Assembly: GCA_030147425.1 (NCBI GenBank)
Contig: JASKZW010000035.1
Coordinates: 1-20,342 of the forward strand
Length of the DNA: 20,342 nt
Source of the DNA: Tissierellales bacterium
GTDB taxonomy: Bacteria > Bacillota_A > Clostridia > Tissierellales > JASKZW01
Reading direction: 5' to 3'
The notes below the pieces were generated by a model. It saw only the letters and a program-made list of their open reading frames with translations. It had not been told where the DNA came from and searched no databases. Shown here one piece after another: positions 16,159-20,342 of this stretch (positions within the stretch are counted from its first letter, which is position 1; every line of letters starts with the position of its first letter). Both the position numbers and the translations under genes were made by a program.

Positions 16159-16407
16159 ATGGAAGAATATATAAATCTTGTAGATGAGAATGGCGAAGAG
16201 GTAGAATTTAAATTTATTTCTAAGTTTAAGGTAGAAGATAGGGATTATGCAGCCTTATTGCCTAGGGACGAAGAAGAGGTAATATATATATTAAGAGTAA
16301 AATTTGACAAGGAAGAAAATATATTATTAGAAGGTATAGAAGATGATGAAGAGCTTGAAAAAGCTATAGAAGTTTTTGAAAATCAAGGAGACTTAGAAAA
16401 TAATTAG
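16159..16407 (+). CDS. DUF1292 (YrzB-like) protein
   Basis: Small acidic protein of unknown function. The 82 residues show the DUF1292 pattern: an opening segment EEYINLVDENGEEVEF, then KFKVEDRDYAALLP (24-37), then EEEVIYILRVKFD (39-51), and a Glu-rich end. It contains no Cys and no membrane segment. The ribosome site GAGGTGGG precedes ATG 16159. Location directly behind ruvX is the family's usual context in Firmicutes. The fur promoter begins directly after its stop codon. Confidence 0.85.
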   Translation: MEEYINLVDENGEEVEFKFISKFKVEDRDYAALLPRDEEEVIYILRVKFDKEENILLEGIEDDEELEKAIEVFENQGDLENN

Positions 16408-16436
16408 TTGACAAATTACTAATAAAGAAGTATTGT
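16408..16436 (+). promoter_or_regulatory. Promoter of fur
   Basis: TTGACA (16408-16413) is a perfect -35 box starting right after the DUF1292 stop. TATTGT (16431-16436) is a fair -10 at a 17-base spacing. A second TATAAT at 16445-16450 could serve another start but lacks a good -35. Confidence 0.6.
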
Positions 16437-16464
16437 ATAGTATATATAATAAGCGGGTGAATTT

Positions 16465-16902
16465 ATGGAAACTAAATATAAGGAGATAAGGGATCGATTA
16501 AGAGAAGATGGTTATAAACTGACTACTCAAAGGTTGGCCGTATTAGATGTGATTTCGGAAAATCATGATAAACATTTGAGTTCAGAAGAAATCTATGATC
16601 TTTTAAAGTCTAAGAATCAGGATATAGGGATAGCCACTGTATATAGAACCTTACAATTGTTTGAGCGTTTAGATATTATACAAAGAGTAAATTTTGATGA
16701 CGGATATAATAGGTATGAAATTATTATAGATAAGGATGACTATCAGCATCATCATTTAATATGTATAGATTGTGGTTCTATTGTAGAGGTACAGTCTGAT
16801 TTATTAGAAAATTTAGAAGCGGAAATAGAGAATAAGAATGGATTTAAGATATTAGACCATAATGTTAAATTTTTTGGATATTGTAAAGATTGCCAAAAAT
16901 AA
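16465..16902 (+). CDS. Fur-family metalloregulator (probably Fur)
   Basis: Metal-dependent repressor with an N-terminal winged helix and a C-terminal dimerisation domain. The 145 residues have the recognition region DIGIATVYRTLQLF (53-66) and the His cluster HHH at 95-97. Two CXXC pairs for structural zinc are C100/C103 (CIDCG) and C140/C143 (CKDC). Candidate sensory ligands are H37, E85, H95 and H97. The residue at the PerR D85 position is Glu (E85 in RYEI), which favours iron-sensing Fur over peroxide-sensing PerR, though this is not decisive. Zur is another, less likely, option. It has its own promoter and terminator and so is a single-gene unit. No clear Fur box is visible around it. Confidence 0.85.
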   Translation: METKYKEIRDRLREDGYKLTTQRLAVLDVISENHDKHLSSEEIYDLLKSKNQDIGIATVYRTLQLFERLDIIQRVNFDDGYNRYEIIIDKDDYQHHHLICIDCGSIVEVQSDLLENLEAEIENKNGFKILDHNVKFFGYCKDCQK

Positions 16903-16927
16903 ATCCCAAGAGGGATTTATTTTTTTG
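16895..16927 (+). terminator. Intrinsic terminator after fur
   Basis: ATAAATCCC (16899-16907) pairs with GGGATTTAT (16912-16920) across the loop AAGA, and TTTTTT follows. The stem extends with A-T pairs and overlaps the fur stop codon. Confidence 0.9.
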
Positions 16928-16969
16928 ATATGAGGAATTTAGAGAAAAGGGAAAATAGGAGATGATAAT

Positions 16970-18637
16970 GTGGGAAAAAAATCAAAGAAGAAACTAAGGA
17001 TTATTCCTTTAGGTGGATTAGGAGAAATTGGTAAGAATATTAATGTATTTGAATACGGCGATGATATAATTTTATTAGATTGTGGTTTAAGTTTTCCGGA
17101 AGATGAAATGTTAGGAATCGATATAGTAATACCTGATATAAATTATATTTTAAGAAATAGAAATAAGGTTCGTGGAATAGTATTAACCCATGGTCACGAA
17201 GACCATATAGGAGCCCTACCTTATGTTTTAAGTAAAATAAATGTTCCAGTTTATGGGTCAAAATTAACCCTAGGTTTAGTAAAAAATAAATTAAAAGAAC
17301 ATAATTTAAAAAATATTAAACTAAATGAAATAAAAGGTGGAAGTAAGGTAAAATTAGGAGATTTTAGTGTAGAGTTTATAAGAACTAGCCATAGTATACC
17401 TGATAGTATGGCTATAGCTATAGAAACTCCAGTTGGTGTAGTCTTCCATACAGGGGATTTTAAGGTAGATTATACTCCAATCAATGATAATTATATAGAC
17501 TTGCATAGAATGGCTGAAATCGGCAAGAAGGGCGTTTTAGCTATGATGGCAGATAGTACAAATGTTGAGCGTCCAGGCTATACTATGTCAGAAAGGACTG
17601 TTGGAGATACTTTTGATAATATTTTTATGAAAGCACCTAAAAGGATAATTGTAGCAACATTTGCTTCTAACCTTCATAGGGTTCAGCAGGTTATTTCTGC
17701 AGCAGAAAAATATAATAGGAAAGTAATTGTGTCAGGAAGAAGTATGATAAATACTATTGGGGTAGCCCAAGACTTAGGCTATTTAAATATGAAGGAAGAC
17801 ACCATAATTGATATTAATGAGATGAACAATTATCCAGCAGAAGAAATAGTTTTATTAACTACGGGTAGCCAGGGTGAACCTATGTCAGCTCTAACAAGAA
17901 TGGCTTATTCAGAACATAGAAAAATAGAATTAGTTCCAGATGACTTGGTAATAATATCTGCATCACCGATTCCAGGAAATGAAAAAACAGTATCTAGGGT
18001 AATAGATAGATTAATGGAGCTAGGTATTGAAGTAGTTTATGAGTCACTTGCAGATGTTCATGTTTCAGGTCATGCTTGCCAGGAAGAACTTAAGTTGATC
18101 CATTCACTTATAAGACCTAAGTTTTTTATACCTGCCCATGGAGAATATAGGCACTTAAAGAAACATGCAGAGTTAGCAGAAGAATTAGGCATGGATAAGG
18201 ATAATATATTCATAGCTAAAAATGGTTCAGTTATAGAATTAACAGAAAACACGGCTATAATGAACAAACAAGTTCAAGCAGGTAATGTTTTAGTTGATGG
18301 ATTAGGTATAGGAGATGTAGGAAATATAGTATTAAGAGATAGAAAACACCTTTCAGAAGATGGACTTATTATAGTGGTAGTTACTATGAGCAAGGAAAGT
18401 GGAAAGGTTATGGCAGGTCCAGATATTATTTCTAGAGGATTTGTATATGTAAGAGAATCAGAAGACTTAATGGAAGAAGCAAGGGATGTAGCGAGGGATG
18501 TTCTTGCTAAGTGTGAAGATAACAATATAACTGATTGGGCAACTCTTAAATTTAATATAAGAGACGGCTTGAGAAGTTTTATATATGGAAAAATAAAGAG
18601 AAATCCAATGATACTTCCAATTATAATGGAGGTATAG
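16970..18637 (+). CDS. rnj: Ribonuclease J (metallo-beta-lactamase/beta-CASP RNase)
   Basis: RNase with 5'-to-3' exonuclease and endonuclease activities, a main mRNA decay and rRNA maturation enzyme of Firmicutes. The start is GTG 16970, 7 bases after AGGAG (16958-16962). Nearby ATG codons at 16962 and 16968 are out of frame. The 555-residue protein has LTHGHEDHIGALP with metal ligands H74, H76, D78 and H79, then H141 (TSHSIPDS) and D163 (TGDFKVDYTP). The beta-CASP part contains DSTNVERPGYTMSE and ASPIPGNEK, and the later PAHGEYRHLKKH supplies the last ligand His. Length matches RNase J1. The C-terminal domain is present. YlbF-family and queT genes follow. Confidence 0.96.
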   Translation: MGKKSKKKLRIIPLGGLGEIGKNINVFEYGDDIILLDCGLSFPEDEMLGIDIVIPDINYILRNRNKVRGIVLTHGHEDHIGALPYVLSKINVPVYGSKLTLGLVKNKLKEHNLKNIKLNEIKGGSKVKLGDFSVEFIRTSHSIPDSMAIAIETPVGVVFHTGDFKVDYTPINDNYIDLHRMAEIGKKGVLAMMADSTNVERPGYTMSERTVGDTFDNIFMKAPKRIIVATFASNLHRVQQVISAAEKYNRKVIVSGRSMINTIGVAQDLGYLNMKEDTIIDINEMNNYPAEEIVLLTTGSQGEPMSALTRMAYSEHRKIELVPDDLVIISASPIPGNEKTVSRVIDRLMELGIEVVYESLADVHVSGHACQEELKLIHSLIRPKFFIPAHGEYRHLKKHAELAEELGMDKDNIFIAKNGSVIELTENTAIMNKQVQAGNVLVDGLGIGDVGNIVLRDRKHLSEDGLIIVVVTMSKESGKVMAGPDIISRGFVYVRESEDLMEEARDVARDVLAKCEDNNITDWATLKFNIRDGLRSFIYGKIKRNPMILPIIMEV

Positions 18638-18641
18638 ATTA

Positions 18642-18667
18642 CAAGCCTTAGTTAAGTCTAAGGCTTG
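18642..18667 (+). terminator. Hairpin / probable terminator after rnj
   Basis: CAAGCCTTAG (18642-18651) and CTAAGGCTTG (18658-18667) form a perfect 10-pair stem with a 6-base loop. The following ATTTATGTTATTTATT is T-rich but broken, so termination may be incomplete. Confidence 0.7.
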
Positions 18668-18719
18668 ATTTATGTTATTTATTAAAGTAAAATAATATTG
18701 ACTTGAAAGGGGGATAGAT

Positions 18720-19049
18720 ATGAATCAAAGAATTTATGACCTAGCCCATGAATTAGCAAGGGAGATAAAAAATTCAGATGAATATAAGGACTTTAAAGAA
18801 AATATGGATAGGATTAAAGAAGATGAGAAGAATAAGGAAATACTAGATGATTTTAGGGAAAAGGCTTTAAACTACCAAATAAAGACTTTAGAAAACGAGG
18901 AAATTTCTCAAGAAGAATTAAAAGCTATGGAAAAATTAGAAGAAACTCTTATGTCTAATCCTACAATTTCTGCCTATATCCAGGCTGAATATAAAATTTC
19001 AATAATACTTAATGATATAAATAAAATAATAAATGAAGACTTAATTTAG
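18720..19049 (+). CDS. YlbF/YmcA-family protein
   Basis: Small, almost wholly alpha-helical cytoplasmic protein. It belongs to the family of B. subtilis YlbF (RicF) and YmcA (RicA), which form a complex with YaaT that steers RNase Y-dependent mRNA processing. The 109 residues show the family pattern: IYDLAHELAREIKNSDEYKDF at 5-25, a Glu/Lys-rich coiled middle, and NPTISAYIQAEYKIS at 80-94. There is no Cys at all. The ribosome site AAAGGGGG precedes ATG 18720. No convincing promoter is seen after the rnj hairpin. Proximity to an RNase gene suits a role in RNA decay, but that is inference. queT follows after 11 bases. Confidence 0.83.
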   Translation: MNQRIYDLAHELAREIKNSDEYKDFKENMDRIKEDEKNKEILDDFREKALNYQIKTLENEEISQEELKAMEKLEETLMSNPTISAYIQAEYKISIILNDINKIINEDLI

Positions 19050-19060
19050 GAGGGATTATT

Positions 19061-19558
19061 TTGAAAGAAAATAAACTTAATACAAAATACATAGTTAAGG
19101 CAGGATTAATAGCAGCAGTATATGTAGTTTTAATTTTAATACAAATACCAATGGGAAGCTTAGCTTTTGGTCAGGTTCAATTGAGATTATCAGAAAGCTT
19201 AACCCTACTTCCTTTAGTAGAGCCAGCAGCTGTACCAGGACTTTTTGTAGGTTGCTTGATTTCAAATTTACTACTATCATCATTTTCAATGTTTGGACTA
19301 GCAGATATAGTTGGAGGAAGTTTGGTTACCTTGCTTGCAGCTTATCTTACTAGTAAAAGTAAATCAAGATGGACTGGCTCCTTACCACCTATAATATTAA
19401 ATGGACTTATAGTTTCTATTTGGGTTTCATACTTTACTAATGCACCATACAAGATAACAGCTGCTTTAATTATGGCAGGAGAGGCAGTTTCTGTTTTAGT
19501 TTTCGGAAATATAGTTTTAAGTATATATTTAAAAGCTTTAAAAAATAAAGACTTATAA
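19061..19558 (+). CDS. queT: Queuosine precursor transporter QueT
   Basis: Substrate-binding membrane subunit (S component) for uptake of a queuosine precursor, probably working with an ECF energy module encoded elsewhere. The start is TTG 19061, 6 bases after TAGGAGGG. The 165-residue protein has about five hydrophobic segments (about 11-31, 46-75, 78-94, 107-123, 131-157). It carries the QueT signature VQLRLSESLTLLPLVEPAAVPGLFVGCLISNLL (39-71), followed by the glycine-rich ADIVGGSLVTLLAAY. A preQ1 riboswitch often precedes queT in other Firmicutes. None fits in the 11-base gap here, so it is probably co-transcribed with the YlbF gene. Confidence 0.9.
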   Translation: MKENKLNTKYIVKAGLIAAVYVVLILIQIPMGSLAFGQVQLRLSESLTLLPLVEPAAVPGLFVGCLISNLLLSSFSMFGLADIVGGSLVTLLAAYLTSKSKSRWTGSLPPIILNGLIVSIWVSYFTNAPYKITAALIMAGEAVSVLVFGNIVLSIYLKALKNKDL

Positions 19559-19578
19559 AATACAAAGAAGGTGTCTAA

Positions 19579-20342
19579 ATGAAAAAGTTATTAATATTTC
19601 TACTAGGACTATCCTTAGTAAGTATGGGGATTTTTTTCTTCTATTCTAAGGGCTTAGAGGCAAAGGATCCTGTGACAGAGGAAGTTGTAGAAGTGACAAT
19701 ACCACCAGGATCTAGTGGTAAAAAGGTAGTTAAAATTTTAGATAATAATAATTTATTAAAGAATGATAAGTGCTTGGAAATCTATTTAAAATTAAATAAA
19801 ATAGATGATTTAAAGGCCGGCATATATAATCTATCAAGTAATATGACATCAATTGAACTGATAGAGGCTCTACAGCAAGGTGGGAAGGATGAGAATTTAA
19901 AAACTGTAACAATCCCAGAAGGCTTTGAGCTAAAGGAAATTATAGAAAAATTGAGTACAGAATTAAATTTATCTAAGGATAAATTAGAGGAAATAACTTC
20001 TGATAAGGAATATTTTGAGGATCAAGTAGAATTTTTAAAAGAATTAGAGGATGGACAATCCTTAGAAGGTTACCTATATCCTTGTACCTATGAGTTTAAG
20101 CCTAATGTTAGTGAAGAAGAAGCAGTGTTAAAACTTTTAAAAGAGTTTGAAAAAGTTTATATGGCTAATATTAAAGACTATGAGGGTAATATTCAAGGTA
20201 TTAATATGAACATGAATGATATTGTGACCTTAGCTTCTATAATTGAAAGAGAAGCTGTTTTAGATGAGGAGAAGACTTTAATTTCAGGAGTTTTCTATAA
20301 TCGTTTAAATCAAAATATTAATCTAGGTTCTTGTGCAACTGT
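19579..20342 (+). CDS. mltG: Endolytic transglycosylase MltG (YceG-like), 5' part
   Basis: Membrane-anchored enzyme that cleaves growing glycan strands and sets their length. The frame opens at ATG 19579 after AGAAGGTG and runs off the window, so 254 complete codons are seen. An N-terminal membrane anchor lies at about 4-22 (LLIFLLGLSLVSMGIFFFY). A LysM-like region starts around 38 (VEVTIPPGSSGKKVVKIL). The YceG core shows SLEGYLYPCTYEF and the catalytic-region motif LASIIEREA, with Glu at 223 and 225, followed by FYNRLNQNINLGSCATV at the edge. The C-terminus is missing only because the window ends. In B. subtilis the homolog yrrL sits near the yrzL-yrrK-yrzB genes, so its linkage to ireB-ruvX-DUF1292 here is a rearranged form of that cluster. 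Confidence 0.92.
   Translation, partial: MKKLLIFLLGLSLVSMGIFFFYSKGLEAKDPVTEEVVEVTIPPGSSGKKVVKILDNNNLLKNDKCLEIYLKLNKIDDLKAGIYNLSSNMTSIELIEALQQGGKDENLKTVTIPEGFELKEIIEKLSTELNLSKDKLEEITSDKEYFEDQVEFLKELEDGQSLEGYLYPCTYEFKPNVSEEEAVLKLLKEFEKVYMANIKDYEGNIQGINMNMNDIVTLASIIEREAVLDEEKTLISGVFYNRLNQNINLGSCAT

Noticed and set aside
16408..16464. Fur or PerR box in the fur promoter region
   Set aside because: AT-rich stretches resemble parts of such boxes, but no 7-1-7 inverted repeat is convincing.
18070..18525. Two open frames on the - strand inside rnj
   Set aside because: Both lie fully within the RNase J gene and show no motif or ribosome site.

Overview
The window is a stretch of housekeeping chromosome from a low-G+C Firmicute. 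By eye roughly a third of the bases are G+C. All 20 genes lie on the + strand, many Arg codons are AGA/AGG, ribosome binding sites are strong (AGGAGG-like), and two aminoacyl-tRNA synthetase genes carry T-box leaders. The best guess is an anaerobic member of the Clostridia/Tissierellia (Peptoniphilaceae-like). This rests on gene order (ftsZ-nrdR-pgeF; iscR-iscS-iscU; alaS-ireB-ruvX-DUF1292-fur) and on an SDR-type threonine dehydrogenase typical of amino-acid fermenters. The spoIIGA-sigE-sigG block that follows ftsZ in many spore formers is absent, which hints at a non-sporulating lineage. I see no mobile element, CRISPR array, tRNA or rRNA.

Layout. Positions 1-3804: the end of an unidentified gene, then ftsZ (division ring), nrdR (ribonucleotide reductase repressor), pgeF (YfiH/YlmD purine-nucleoside enzyme) and rarA (replication-fork AAA+ ATPase). 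Only short gaps separate ftsZ through rarA, so they look like one operon. Positions 3805-8205: two T-box-controlled units, asnS (specifier AAC) and leuS (specifier CTC), each with its own promoter, T-box sequence and terminator. Positions 8290-9270: a single SDR threonine 3-dehydrogenase gene with its own terminator. Positions 9282-11377: iscR-iscS-iscU, an Fe-S assembly operon behind a consensus promoter with repeats that look like the IscR operator. Positions 11415-12700: an AI-2E-family membrane protein between two hairpin terminators.

Positions 12719-16407: alaS, ireB, ruvX and a DUF1292 gene. Positions 16408-16927: fur, with its own promoter and terminator. Positions 16970-20342: RNase J, a YlbF-family protein, the queuosine-precursor transporter queT, and the 5' part of mltG, which is cut off by the window end.

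The genes serve cell division and wall synthesis (ftsZ, mltG, ireB), DNA replication and repair (nrdR, rarA, ruvX), tRNA charging (asnS, leuS, alaS), iron/Fe-S homeostasis (iscR-iscS-iscU, fur) and RNA turnover (rnj, ylbF). I found no convincing new biological system. The best leads are regulatory: inverted repeats over the leuS promoter, the probable IscR operator, two perfect hairpins, and the missing sporulation block.
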